A program made the translations under genes and the position numbers. Positions 19,923 through 28,514 of a stretch of 64,000 bases of DNA are shown in pieces. The notes beneath the pieces were generated by a model. That model ran no database searches, was not told the origin of the DNA, and saw only the letters and a list, made by a program, of their open reading frames with translations. How positions within the stretch are numbered: position 1 is the first letter of the stretch; the number at the start of each line of letters is the position of its first letter. This stretch comes from JAKOWB01 sp038363005 (GTDB taxonomy: Bacteria; Pseudomonadota; Alphaproteobacteria; Kiloniellales; JACOMY01): positions 199,323-263,322 of the forward strand of contig JBBQBI010000005.1 of assembly GCA_038363005.1 (NCBI GenBank), given 5' to 3'.

Positions 19923-20576
19923 TCAGGCCTTGGGATTGGTGGCGAGACGTTCGCGGACGATGGAGAGGGCCCTTTGGAAGGCCTGCTCCGCGTCCAGCTC
20001 CGTGGTGTCGAGCACCACGGCGTCTGCCGCCGGCTTGAGCGGCGAAACCGCGCGATCACTGTCGCGCCGGTCCCGGTCCCTGAGGTCATCAAGAACGGCG
20101 GCGTAGATAGCAGGCTCGCCGCGTCCCTGCAACTCCTGGAATCGCCGACGGGCACGGGCTTCAGCGCTGGCGGTGACGTAGAGCTTGGCCGGCGCGTCGG
20201 AGCAGATCACCGTGCCGATGTCGCGGCCGTCGAGCACGGCGCCCGGCTTGCCGTCCGGCGGGCGAGCAGCGAAGCGCTGCTGGAAGGCCTTGAGCGCCGC
20301 GCGCACGGCCGGCACCGCGGCCACCTTGGACGACCACTGCGCGATGCGCTCGCTGCGCAGGTCCGGCCGCGCCAGGTCGGCGGCGGTCAAGCCCTCGGCC
20401 GCCGCGACCATCTCGCTCTCGGCCGGCGGATCGGCGCGTTCCAGCGCCAGGGCGGCGACGGCGCGGTAGATCAGGCCGGTGTCGAGGTAGGCGAAGCCCA
20501 GCGTGGCTGCCAGGCGCCGGGCCAGCGTGCCCTTGCCGGCGGCCGTCGGGCCGTCGATGGCGACGACGAGCGGCAT
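19923..20576 (-). CDS. cmk: Cytidylate kinase
   Basis: Phosphorylates CMP and dCMP with ATP in pyrimidine recycling. It has 217 residues, with P-loop GPTAAGKGT at 9-17, the LDTGLIYRA segment, and the NMP-binding LDGRDIGTVICSDAPAKLYV stretch typical of bacterial CMP kinase. The ATG overlaps the aroA stop (TGATG), so translation is coupled. Gene order aroA-cmk-rpsA is a long-conserved proteobacterial arrangement. Confidence 0.96.
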   Translation of the reverse strand: MPLVVAIDGPTAAGKGTLARRLAATLGFAYLDTGLIYRAVAALALERADPPAESEMVAAAEGLTAADLARPDLRSERIAQWSSKVAAVPAVRAALKAFQQRFAARPPDGKPGAVLDGRDIGTVICSDAPAKLYVTASAEARARRRFQELQGRGEPAIYAAVLDDLRDRDRRDSDRAVSPLKPAADAVVLDTTELDAEQAFQRALSIVRERLATNPKA

Positions 20577-21928
20577 CAGGCCTGGCCGAGCGCCGCGCCC
20601 AGCCCCTGCATCAGCGACACGAAGCCGGGGAAGGAGGTGTCGATGAAGCTGCCGTCGTCGACTGTCACGCCCTTCTCCGAAGCCAGGCCCAGCACCAGGA
20701 AAGCCATGGCGATGCGGTGGTCCATGTGGGTCTCCACCACGCCGCCGCCGGGCACCCGGCGTCCGCCGCTGCCGTGCACCGTCAGGCTGTCGGGGCCTTC
20801 CTCGACGCGCACGCCGTTGGCTTCCAGTCCACGGGCGACAGCGGCCAGGCGATCGCTTTCCTTCACCCGCAGCTCGGCCAGGCCCTGCATAACCGTGGTG
20901 CCCTTGGCCAGCGCGGCGGCGACCGCCAGGATCGGATACTCGTCGATCATCGAGGGCGCGCGCTCCGGCGGCACCACGACGCCACGCAGCGGGCCGCCGG
21001 AAATCACCAGGTCGGCCACCGGCTCGCCGCCGATCTCGCGCGGGTTCTCATAGGCGATGCCGGCGCCCATCTCGATCAGCGTCTGGTAGAGGCCGCAGCG
21101 CAGCGGATTGGTGCCGACCGCCGGCAGCCGCACGCGGGAGCCCGGCAGGATCGCCGCCGCCACCGCCGGGAAACCGGCCGAGGAGGGGTCGGCGGTGACG
21201 CTGAAGGGCCGCGCCGTCAGCTCCGGCTGGCCGGTCAGGGTGACGTGGCGGCCGTCCTCCCGGTCGTCCACCGCGATCTCGGCGCCCAGGTAGCGCAGCA
21301 TGCGCTCGCTGTGGTCGCGCGTCGGCTCGGGCTCGATCACCGTGGTCTGGCCCGGGGCGTTGAGGCCGGCCAGCAGGATGGCGCTCTTCACCTGGGCCGA
21401 GGCGACCGGCAGGCGATAGCTGATCGGCAAGGTCTGGCCGCTGCCCAGCACGGTCAGCGGCAGGCGGCCGCCGGCGCGGCTGTGGAAGCGCGCGCCCATG
21501 AGCTGCAGCGGCTCGCTGACCCGGCCCATCGGCCGCTGGCGCAGCGAAGCATCGCCGGTCAACACGGCATAGAGCGGGTGGCTGGCCAGGATGCCCAGCA
21601 GCAGGCGCGCCGCCGTGCCGCTGTTGCCCATGTCGAGCACGTCGGCGGGTTCCACCAGGCCGCCGATGCCGCGGCCGAAGACGCGCCACTGCCCGTCACC
21701 CAGGGACTCGACCTCGGCGCCCAGTGCGCGGCAGGCGGCGGCGGTGCGCAGCACATCGTCACCCTCCAGCAGCCCCTCGATGCGGGTTTCGCCCACCGCC
21801 AGCAGGCCCAGCATCAGGGCGCGGTGGCTCTGCGACTTGTCGCCCGGTACACGCACCTCACCCTGCAGACCCTCGGTCGGACGGGCGAGCAGCGGGCGCT
21901 TCGCGGCATTGGCAGACATGGTCGGCAA
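20576..21928 (-). CDS. aroA: 3-phosphoshikimate 1-carboxyvinyltransferase (EPSP synthase)
   Basis: Transfers the enolpyruvyl group of PEP to shikimate-3-phosphate in the aromatic pathway. It has 450 residues. Substrate residues Lys31, Ser32 and Arg36 lie in PGDKSQSHR, and SAQVK, IDEYPILAVAA and RVKESDRL are present. TRDHSERM and SAQVK resemble the class II (Agrobacterium CP4-like) enzymes, but the PEP-site loop reads GNSGTAAR with Gly104 where CP4 has alanine, and the NxTR motif is NPLR. An alternative ATG three codons in (21919) is possible. Confidence 0.96.
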   Translation of the reverse strand: MPTMSANAAKRPLLARPTEGLQGEVRVPGDKSQSHRALMLGLLAVGETRIEGLLEGDDVLRTAAACRALGAEVESLGDGQWRVFGRGIGGLVEPADVLDMGNSGTAARLLLGILASHPLYAVLTGDASLRQRPMGRVSEPLQLMGARFHSRAGGRLPLTVLGSGQTLPISYRLPVASAQVKSAILLAGLNAPGQTTVIEPEPTRDHSERMLRYLGAEIAVDDREDGRHVTLTGQPELTARPFSVTADPSSAGFPAVAAAILPGSRVRLPAVGTNPLRCGLYQTLIEMGAGIAYENPREIGGEPVADLVISGGPLRGVVVPPERAPSMIDEYPILAVAAALAKGTTVMQGLAELRVKESDRLAAVARGLEANGVRVEEGPDSLTVHGSGGRRVPGGGVVETHMDHRIAMAFLVLGLASEKGVTVDDGSFIDTSFPGFVSLMQGLGAALGQA

Positions 21929-21978
21929 ACCCTTGGCTGGTGGACCGCGGCGTCTCTAGCAGGGGCCGGCCGGCGGGG

Positions 21979-22893
21979 CTAGTCCGGCGTCGCCGCCGGG
22001 CCGCTGCGCAGCACCTCCAGCAGGGCGCGCTGCAGCGCCTTGAAGCCGCGGTCGGGCACCTTGTCGAGCCGCTGCGCCAGGGCCAGGCTGCGGCTCAGCG
22101 GCGGGTCCAGCGGGCGGGCCACCAGGTCGGTGCGGTGGCGCAGCATCTCGGCCGGCAAGATGGCGCTGCCCAGCCCGGCGGCCACCATGGCGGCCACTGC
22201 TTCCAGCGAGCCCAGCACCATGGCCGGGTGCAGCGCAACGCCGCCAGCGGCGAACCAGCTGCGGATAAGCCGCACCAGACTGCCGTCCAGGCTTTCCACC
22301 ATGAAGGGCCGGCGCAGCAGCTCGGCCAGGGTGATGCGGGGCGGCAGGCCGGCCGGCAACGCCGCCTCGGCGTTGGAGAAGACCGCCAACATGGGATCGC
22401 TGCGCAGCGGTCGGATGGCCAGGTCGCTGGCCTCGGCCGGCAGGGTGAGCAGGGCCAGGTCGATCTCGTTGCGGCGAAGCAGCTCGACGATGCGCTCGGT
22501 CGGCCCGGTGCTGACCACCAGTTCCAGGCCCGGCTGTTCCTGCCGCACCCGGGCCAGCGCCGGCGGCAGCAGGTAGGTCAGCGTCGCCGCGCCGACACCG
22601 AAGCGGATGCGCCCAAGGCCGCCGTCGCGGTGACGGGCCAGCGTCTCCAGCGTGCGCGCCTCCTCCACCAACAGGCGCTGTGTGTGCTCCAGCAGGTCCT
22701 GGCCGGCGGGGGTCGCCCGGGCGCGCCGGCCCAGGCGCTCGACCAGGGTCACGCCCAGGCGCTGCTCCAGCTCACGCACCTGCAGGCTGATCGCCGGCTG
22801 GGTCAGATTGAGCTGCCGCGCGGCGGCCGAGAAGCCACCGAGCGATACCACCGCCCGCAGGGTCTTCAGCTGGTCGAGGTTCAAGCTGCGCAT
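21979..22893 (-). CDS. LysR-family transcriptional regulator
   Basis: The product has 304 residues. An N-terminal winged helix-turn-helix has the usual LysR pattern, FSAAARQLNLTQPAISLQVRELEQRLGVTLVER, followed by a linker helix and a periplasmic-binding-like effector domain. It is transcribed away from the DUF1127 gene, with a 118-base AT-richer gap holding an inverted repeat. LysR regulators usually control themselves and a divergent gene. aroA lies 50 bases downstream in the same direction, but a role in aromatic synthesis is not shown by the sequence. Effector unknown. Confidence 0.9.
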   Translation of the reverse strand: MRSLNLDQLKTLRAVVSLGGFSAAARQLNLTQPAISLQVRELEQRLGVTLVERLGRRARATPAGQDLLEHTQRLLVEEARTLETLARHRDGGLGRIRFGVGAATLTYLLPPALARVRQEQPGLELVVSTGPTERIVELLRRNEIDLALLTLPAEASDLAIRPLRSDPMLAVFSNAEAALPAGLPPRITLAELLRRPFMVESLDGSLVRLIRSWFAAGGVALHPAMVLGSLEAVAAMVAAGLGSAILPAEMLRHRTDLVARPLDPPLSRSLALAQRLDKVPDRGFKALQRALLEVLRSGPAATPD

Positions 22894-22908
22894 GCAAAGA
22901 GAAACTTA

Positions 22909-22942
22909 TCATAAAAATCAGAAAGCCAAATTTCCTTTATGA
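22909..22942. promoter_or_regulatory. Inverted repeat in the LysR-DUF1127 divergent gap
   Basis: TCATAAA at 22909-22915 and TTTATGA at 22936-22942 are perfect inverted arms, 20 bases apart, in the most AT-rich part of the gap. Position and palindromy suit a LysR binding region; the spacing is wider than a single T-N11-A site. Confidence 0.4.
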
Positions 22943-23011
22943 GAGAGCCTGCGACATCTTCTCGCCAGGCCAACCACCCGCGGCCCCCGCCCCGCACCCC
23001 AGGAGAGTCCG

Positions 23012-23245
23012 ATGAACAGCCTGTCACTGCGCACCCATAGCGGCAGCCGCAGCGCCACCCATGGCCTGCTGGGTCGCCTGGTCGACCGCCTCGCGCGCGG
23101 TATCGCCGGCTGGCTCTACGAGCGGGGCATCCGGCGCGACATGGAGCAGTTGCAGGCAATGAGCGACGCCCAATTGAAGGACATCGGCGTCGGCCGCGGC
23201 GAGATCGAAAGCGTGACGCGCGGCTACTACGACCCGCGCGGCTGA
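23012..23245 (+). CDS. DUF1127 small protein
   Basis: The product has 77 residues. The C-terminal half matches the DUF1127 pattern: a basic helix followed by MEQLQAMSDAQLKDIGVGRGEIESV. In other alphaproteobacteria, small DUF1127 proteins bind RNA or influence phosphate and carbon metabolism, and are often stress- or regulator-controlled. Here the N-terminus adds a Ser/Arg/His-rich stretch and a short amphipathic helix. GGAGAG precedes the ATG. It is divergent from the LysR gene, which may regulate it. Confidence 0.8.
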   Translation: MNSLSLRTHSGSRSATHGLLGRLVDRLARGIAGWLYERGIRRDMEQLQAMSDAQLKDIGVGRGEIESVTRGYYDPRG

Positions 23246-23368
23246 CCGCCAGAGTCGTCGGCCAAGCGGGTCCGCCGCCCCCTAAAGCGTTTGACAGGCG
23301 GGCGCGGGCGTGGCAATTGCCGCGCCCTACCGAAGTTTACGCCTGTCACCCTTGGACGGAGACCGCCT

Positions 23369-23809
23369 GTGGCAAAGCCCGAATGGGGCACGAAACGCCA
23401 GTGCCAGTCGTGCGGCGCAAAATACTACGACTTCGGCAAGACGCCGATCGTCTGCCCCGCTTGTGGCACCACCTTTGATCCGGAAGCGATTCTGAAGGCG
23501 CGGCGGCCGCGGCCGCAGGCGCAGCCGAAGAAGGAGCGCGTGGTTCCGGTGCCGGGCGACGAGCCCGAGGAGGAAGTCGTCGAGGAGGTCGTCGAGGAAG
23601 AAGAGGAGGCCGAGGAGGTCGCCGAAGACGACGCCAAGCCGAAGAAAAAGAAGAAGGTCGGCGGCGAAGAGGACGAGGATGAGGACGTCGACGGCGAGGA
23701 AGAAGTGGCCGACGACGACGACGAACTCATCGAGGATACCTCGGAGCTCGGCGAAGACGACGACGATGTCGACGATATCGTCGAGAAGCAGGACGACGAG
23801 GAGCGCTGA
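23369..23809 (+). CDS. TIGR02300 / FYDLN-acid family zinc-ribbon protein
   Basis: An alphaproteobacteria-specific protein of unknown function. The GTG at 23369 is taken as start because family members begin AKPxxGTKR and GGACGGAG precedes it; the product has 146 residues. A zinc-ribbon (CQSCGAKYYDF ... CPACGTTF, four Cys) is followed by a linker and a long, extremely acidic region of Glu/Asp runs broken by one KKKKK patch. The family's usual FYDLN is here YYDFG. The acidic tail suggests interaction with a basic partner such as nucleic-acid-binding proteins or ribosomes, which is inference. It precedes the tRNA gene by 112 bases. Confidence 0.85.
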   Translation: MAKPEWGTKRQCQSCGAKYYDFGKTPIVCPACGTTFDPEAILKARRPRPQAQPKKERVVPVPGDEPEEEVVEEVVEEEEEAEEVAEDDAKPKKKKKVGGEEDEDEDVDGEEEVADDDDELIEDTSELGEDDDDVDDIVEKQDDEER

Positions 23810-23921
23810 TCGACGCCACTGGCGACGCTGCCGCGAGTTTCCGCTTGCAAAGGCGGGGCGGCGTTCCTAGGTTCCTGCCGCTTCCGCCGGGGCGCCCAAC
23901 GCCTGGTGGGATGAGAGTTTC

Positions 23922-23997
<76 letters not shown>

Positions 23998-24006
23998 AGA
24001 CAGAAC

Positions 24007-24036
24007 CCCCCTGGGAAACCAGGGGGTTTTTGTTTT
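24007..24036 (+). terminator. Rho-independent terminator of the tRNA-Ala gene
   Basis: An eight-base stem CCCCCTGG/CCAGGGGG with GAAA loop is followed by TTTTTGTTTTT, starting 10 bases after the tRNA. The remaining gap up to 24273 holds nothing I can identify. Confidence 0.93.
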
Positions 24037-24273
24037 TCGGCAGTGGGTGATCCAGGTCAAGGCCTCAACATGCTGGACGTCGCAGGCTGATAGCCAGCCG
24101 CACGCGCAGGGTCGAATCATGGCAATCCAGGCAATCGCCGACCATGACGCCCTGACCCGGCCGGCGAGCGTCGCCTGATCCGGGCGCCGGCCGCCTTTTT
24201 GACGTAGCGACTGACAGGCGTCCGCGGCCCTGGCTGCTTGGCGGGACGATCAACAACAGCGAAGGAGGTCACC

Positions 24274-24462
24274 ATGACCGTCAACATTGGCCCGATCGAT
24301 CGTATCCTGCGCATCGTGATCGGTCTGGGCTTGCTGAGCCTGGTCTTCCTCGGCCCCAAGACCTACTGGGGCCTGGTCGGCTTGATCCCCCTGCTGACTG
24401 CCTTCGCCGGCTTCTGTCCTGCCTATCGCCTGCTTGGCTTCAGCACCTGCGCGCGGCGCTGA
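24274..24462 (+). CDS. DUF2892 (YgaP-type) small membrane protein
   Basis: The product has 62 residues. The ATG at 24274 is set by a strong GAAGGAGGT site eight to ten bases before it. The pattern MTVNIGPIDRILRIVIGLGLL, then a second helix and FCPAYRLLGFSTC near the end, is that of DUF2892 proteins, which are two-helix inner-membrane proteins, often next to or fused with rhodanese domains. The cysteine pair (FCP and STC) is conserved in the family. No rhodanese gene is nearby. Function unknown. Confidence 0.85.
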   Translation: MTVNIGPIDRILRIVIGLGLLSLVFLGPKTYWGLVGLIPLLTAFAGFCPAYRLLGFSTCARR

Positions 24463-24592
24463 GAGCGACCTGACAGGCCGGGTCTATCTCTCGCAATGCG
24501 ACGCGATCCGCGCCCTGGCGTCCGCGCTGGCCGCCGCCGGCGGGTCACCGGCCCCGTGCGGCGTTATCGGGCAGGTCGCCTGTATCGGCCGG

Positions 24593-25414
24593 CTAGAGCC
24601 GGTCGCGCAGCTCGCGCAGCTCGGGAAACAGCACCAGCTCCAGCAGACCGCGCAGGTAGCCGGCACCAGAGGTACCGCCGGTGCCAGACTTGCGCCCGAT
24701 CAGCCGCTCGACCACCAGGACGTGCTTGAAGCGCCAGGTGCGCAGCGTGTCCTCCAGGTCCAGCAGGTCTTCGGCCAGCCTGTGCAGGTCACCATAAGTC
24801 GTGGGATCCCGGTAGACCGCGATCCAGGCGGCCAGCACGCCGGCATCCGGCGTCGTCGAGCCATAGGGCGCGTGACGCAGCACCGCCGGCGCGATGGTGA
24901 AGCCGGCGCGGGCGAGACAGGCGCGGGCCGCGTCGTAGAGGCTGGCCTCGCCGCGCAGCTGGTCCAGCAGCTGGCTCGCCGCGGCGGGCTTGCCATCGCC
25001 GCGCTTCGGTTCGCCCCGGTTGCCCAGCAGGACTTCCAGCGCCCGCCAGTTCGCCGACTGCAGGCCGGAGGAGCCGCCCAGCGCTTGGCGGAAGCCGGCG
25101 AAGGCCGCCGGGTCGAGGCTCGAGAGCACCGGCCAGGCGCCATTGAGGTGCTGCACGATGCGCCGGCCGCGATCGATGCGCCGGCAGGCGGTGCCGATGT
25201 CGCCGGCGGCCAGGCAGTCACGCGCCGAGGTCAGTTCATGCAGCAGCACCTTGAACCACAGCTCTGTGGTCTGGTGCTGCACCAGGAACAGCAGCTCGTC
25301 GTGCGCGCCGGTGATGGGCTGCTGCAGGGCAAGCAGGCGGTCGAGTGCCAGGAAGCGGTCGTAGGACGGTGGCGCGGCGCCGTCGTTGGCATCGTCGTCA
25401 GGCTTGCCGCTCAT
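24593..25414 (-). CDS. kynA: Tryptophan 2,3-dioxygenase
   Basis: Haem enzyme that opens the indole ring of L-tryptophan to N-formylkynurenine, the first step of the kynurenine pathway. The ATG at 25414 has GGGAGGAAG before it; the product has 273 residues. The active-site histidine is His47 in QHQTTELWFK, and the proximal haem ligand is His231 in TWRFKHVLVVERLIG, followed by the GTGGTSGAGYL loop that closes over substrate. No kynureninase or formamidase gene is in the window, so this copy stands alone. Confidence 0.94.
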   Translation of the reverse strand: MSGKPDDDANDGAAPPSYDRFLALDRLLALQQPITGAHDELLFLVQHQTTELWFKVLLHELTSARDCLAAGDIGTACRRIDRGRRIVQHLNGAWPVLSSLDPAAFAGFRQALGGSSGLQSANWRALEVLLGNRGEPKRGDGKPAAASQLLDQLRGEASLYDAARACLARAGFTIAPAVLRHAPYGSTTPDAGVLAAWIAVYRDPTTYGDLHRLAEDLLDLEDTLRTWRFKHVLVVERLIGRKSGTGGTSGAGYLRGLLELVLFPELRELRDRL

Positions 25415-25592
25415 GCTTCCTCCCTGGTCTCCGCCTGTCTCGCCCGCGCGGGGCGGCGTCGGCAAGCAGGAAAAAAATGCCGGCCGGCGTAGCCATTCAC
25501 CCGCCAGCCGTCGTTAGTATAGGGCTAGTCGTCGCTGGCTGCCGCGCCTAGGCTCGCCCCGCCCTACCAGCCGCAAGAGGTCACCACCGCCC

Positions 25593-26672
25593 GTGCTCCG
25601 CCGCCCCCTCACCGCCCTGGCGCTTCCGCTGCTGCTGCTGGCGGCCTGCGCCGACACGACGCAACAGCCTGGGACGCACCAGCCCGGGCAGCCCGGCCAA
25701 TCCGGGCAGCCACCGCAGATCACCACCGAACTGCCGGACCAGCCAGAGCCGCCGGAATGCCCGGCACCGCTGCCCGAGGCGATGAACGGGCCCGGCCTGA
25801 AGCTGGCCAGCTTCACCATCGACAATCTCGGCGTCTACTCTAGCCGCGACAACCAGGCCCTGGCCTGCATGCTGGGGCTGTTCGACCTGGTGGCGGTGCA
25901 TGACCTGGCGGTGCCGCCCTATCCCGGCAGCTTCGCCGATGGCGAGGCCTATCGTCCCGATCCGGCGGCGGCGGGCTTCTTCGATGCCATGCGCGGCCAG
26001 GGCTTCGCCTATTCCATCGCGCCGGAAGACACCGGCCCGGGCGCCAAGAACAAGCTGACCAGCGGCGTGACCGCCTGGCCGGTGGTGTTCTACAAGCCGA
26101 CGGTGGTGGCAATCGACGGCAGCAAGCCCAGCGGCTACATCCTGCCGGACCACAGCGCCAACGTTGACTTCGACTACGTACCCTTCGCCCTGCCGCTGCG
26201 CACCGCCGACGGGCGCTTCGATTTCCTGCTGCTGTCGGTGAAGCTGGCCGAGGGGCCGGACAACATCAGCCGGCGGCGCAACGAGCTCTTCGCCCTGACC
26301 AACTGGATCCAGACCTATCGCCGCGGCGAACGCGACGTGCTGGTGCTGGCCTCGCCCAGCTTCCTTAGCTGCGCCGAGCGCGATGGCGCGCTGCCCAGCG
26401 ACTTCACCCGGGTCGATCCGGCCTGCCGCATCACCGACGTCGGCCGCAAGCGGCCAAGCGACACGGTGCTGCTGGCGGCGGGCGCCACGGCCTCGCTGGA
26501 GGCCTTCGATTCGGTCGACATCGTGAAGGCCATGTACCCCTACTGGGTGTTCAGCCACGCCGGCGACTATCCGGGGAGTCCCTACAACCCGGCACAGTTC
26601 GACCAGTACTATTCCGGCAGCCCGCCGGTGGCCCTGCGGCTGCTGCCGCCGGCCGGCGGCGACAACGACTGA
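25593..26672 (+). CDS. Lipoprotein with endonuclease/exonuclease/phosphatase-like fold, active site apparently altered
   Basis: GTG start; 359 residues. The signal peptide ends in a lipobox LLAAC (Cys19), then a Pro/Gln/Gly-rich linker of about 45 residues. The body starts LKLASFTIDNLGVYSSRD and continues with LVAVHDL, the layout of DNase I-like proteins, where ASFNIxNFG and VAVQE supply metal and catalytic residues. Here the Asn and Glu positions read Thr and Asp, and the usual catalytic His-containing strand reads LLLSVKLAEG. It may be a non-catalytic relative exported to the envelope. It ends nine bases from the convergent transporter gene. Confidence 0.6.
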   Translation: MLRRPLTALALPLLLLAACADTTQQPGTHQPGQPGQSGQPPQITTELPDQPEPPECPAPLPEAMNGPGLKLASFTIDNLGVYSSRDNQALACMLGLFDLVAVHDLAVPPYPGSFADGEAYRPDPAAAGFFDAMRGQGFAYSIAPEDTGPGAKNKLTSGVTAWPVVFYKPTVVAIDGSKPSGYILPDHSANVDFDYVPFALPLRTADGRFDFLLLSVKLAEGPDNISRRRNELFALTNWIQTYRRGERDVLVLASPSFLSCAERDGALPSDFTRVDPACRITDVGRKRPSDTVLLAAGATASLEAFDSVDIVKAMYPYWVFSHAGDYPGSPYNPAQFDQYYSGSPPVALRLLPPAGGDND

Positions 26673-26680
26673 GCCGTCCC

Positions 26681-28453
26681 TCAGAAGGGGAAGCAGAGCA
26701 GGATGACGGGCGCGCCCAGCAGCAGCACGGCAAGCTGCATCGGCAAACCGAAACGCCAGTAGTCGCCGAAGTGATAGCCGCCGGGACCCATCACCAGCGT
26801 GTTGTTCTGGTGCCCGATCGGCGTCATCACCGCCAGGGTCACGCCGACCGCGACTGCCATCAGGAAGGGATCCGGCGACACCTGCAGGCCCTTGGCCAGC
26901 GCCACCGCGATGGGCGACATCATCACCGCGGTCGCCGCGTTGTTCACCACGTTGGACACCAGCATGGAGACGCCGAGCACCAGGGCCAGCACCATCCAGG
27001 GCTGGACGGCGCGGCCGATGTCGAGCAGCCAGCCGGCGATCACCTGGGTGGCGCCGGTGCTTTCCAGCGTGCCGCCGACCGGCAGCATGGCCCCCAACAG
27101 CACCACCACCGGCCAGTCGACCGCGGCATAGGCCTCGCCCAGCTTCATGGTGCGCGTCGCCAGCAGGCCGGCGACCGCCGTCGCCAGCGCGACCGCCGGC
27201 GTCGCCAGGTCGGCGGCGATGGCGGCGATGGCCAGGCCGAAGAAGGCCACCGGCGGCAGCCAGCGGCGGCGCTGCATCGGCAGGTCACGCTCGGCCAGCG
27301 GCAGCAACCCCAGCGTAGAGATGGCGGCGGCCAGCTGCGCCGGCGCGCCCTGCAGCAGCAGCACGTCGCCGATCTCGAAGCGCAGGTTCTTCAACCGGCC
27401 GCCGGTGCCTTCGCCTTGGCGCGACAGCGCGATCAGCGTCACGCCATAGCGCGAGCGCAGGCGCATCTCCTCCGCCGTCAGGCCGGTGATTAGGCCGCGT
27501 GGCTGCACCACGGCCTCGACCAGGCTGCGGCCCTCGCCGGCGATGGCGTCGCGGCCGAGTTCAGGCTCGGACAGGGATTCCAGCTTCAGCCGCTCGACGA
27601 TGCGCGGGAAGACCTGCGGCGAGGCTTCGAAGACCAGCACGTCACCGCTCTGCGCCCGCTCCCACCAGGCGGTGGAGGGAATGCGGCGGGCGCCGCGCAC
27701 CAGCCCGAACAGCCGTGCCTCCGGCTCGACCAGCGCCGCCTCCAGCTCGGCGAAGGACTTGCCGAGCGCCGGCGAGGCCTCGCCGACGCGCGCCTCGGTG
27801 ACGTAGCTGGCGATGCCGAACAGCTCGTCGGCCTGCGGTGGCTTGCGCGCCGGCAGCAGGCGCCAACCCAGCAGCGCGGCATAGACCAAGCCGAGCAGCG
27901 TGATCAGCAGGCCAATCGGCGTGATGTCGAAGAGATGGAAGGGCTCGCCCAGCGCGCGGCGGCGAAAATCCGAGACCACCAGGTTGGAGGGTGTGCCGAT
28001 CAAGGTGATCAGCCCGCCCAGCATGGTCAGCAGCGCCAGCGGCATCAGCACCAGGCTGGGCGAGTGGCCGTCGCGCCGCGCCGCGGCGATGGCGATCGGC
28101 ATCAGCAGCGCCAGCGCGCCAACGTTGTTCATCACCGCCGAGACCAGCGCCCCCAGCCCGCCGAGGATCAGGATGTGACGGCCGACCGTGGCACCCGCCG
28201 GCAGCAGGCGGCGCGCCAGCAGCTCGACCGCGCCGCTGGCGGTCAGCGCCTGGCTCAACACCAGCACGGCAATGACGGTGATCACCGCGGGATGGCCGAA
28301 GCCGAGGAAGGCCTCGTCCGCCGGCACCAGGCCGCCGTAGACCGCCACCAGCAGCGCCAGCAGCGCCACCAGGTCATAGCGCAGGCGCCCCCAGGCGAAG
28401 AGCCCGAGGGCGACGACGATCAAGCCGACGGACAGCAGCTGGTTCTGATCCAT
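26681..28453 (-). CDS. SLC13-family transporter with two RCK_C domains
   Basis: The product has 590 residues. N- and C-terminal halves are membrane domains with about 11-12 helices in total; between them, about residues 210-380, lie two cytoplasmic TrkA-C (RCK_C) regulatory domains. Family motifs include NNVGALALLMPIA, IGTPSNLVVS and VNNAATAVMMSPIA, each resembling the clamshell substrate and sodium sites of the divalent anion:Na+ symporter (DASS) family. Substrates in the family include sulfate, dicarboxylates and citrate; this protein's cannot be read from sequence. The GntR gene lies upstream on the same strand, 61 bases away. Confidence 0.85.
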   Translation of the reverse strand: MDQNQLLSVGLIVVALGLFAWGRLRYDLVALLALLVAVYGGLVPADEAFLGFGHPAVITVIAVLVLSQALTASGAVELLARRLLPAGATVGRHILILGGLGALVSAVMNNVGALALLMPIAIAAARRDGHSPSLVLMPLALLTMLGGLITLIGTPSNLVVSDFRRRALGEPFHLFDITPIGLLITLLGLVYAALLGWRLLPARKPPQADELFGIASYVTEARVGEASPALGKSFAELEAALVEPEARLFGLVRGARRIPSTAWWERAQSGDVLVFEASPQVFPRIVERLKLESLSEPELGRDAIAGEGRSLVEAVVQPRGLITGLTAEEMRLRSRYGVTLIALSRQGEGTGGRLKNLRFEIGDVLLLQGAPAQLAAAISTLGLLPLAERDLPMQRRRWLPPVAFFGLAIAAIAADLATPAVALATAVAGLLATRTMKLGEAYAAVDWPVVVLLGAMLPVGGTLESTGATQVIAGWLLDIGRAVQPWMVLALVLGVSMLVSNVVNNAATAVMMSPIAVALAKGLQVSPDPFLMAVAVGVTLAVMTPIGHQNNTLVMGPGGYHFGDYWRFGLPMQLAVLLLGAPVILLCFPF

Positions 28454-28514
28454 GCGCCATTCTTTACGCGTGGGCCGGCCATCCTGGCAAAGGCCAGACG
28501 CGTGACAGCGGCGT

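Noticed and set aside
23550..23800. Acidic GAG/GAC-rich tract in the TIGR02300 gene as a simple-sequence repeat or CRISPR-like array
   Set aside because: No regular unit or spacer; it is the normal acidic tail of this protein family.
24593..25414. Functional coupling of tryptophan dioxygenase with the trpFBA genes
   Set aside because: They are about 13 kb apart, with no shared promoter element seen and no other kynurenine genes.
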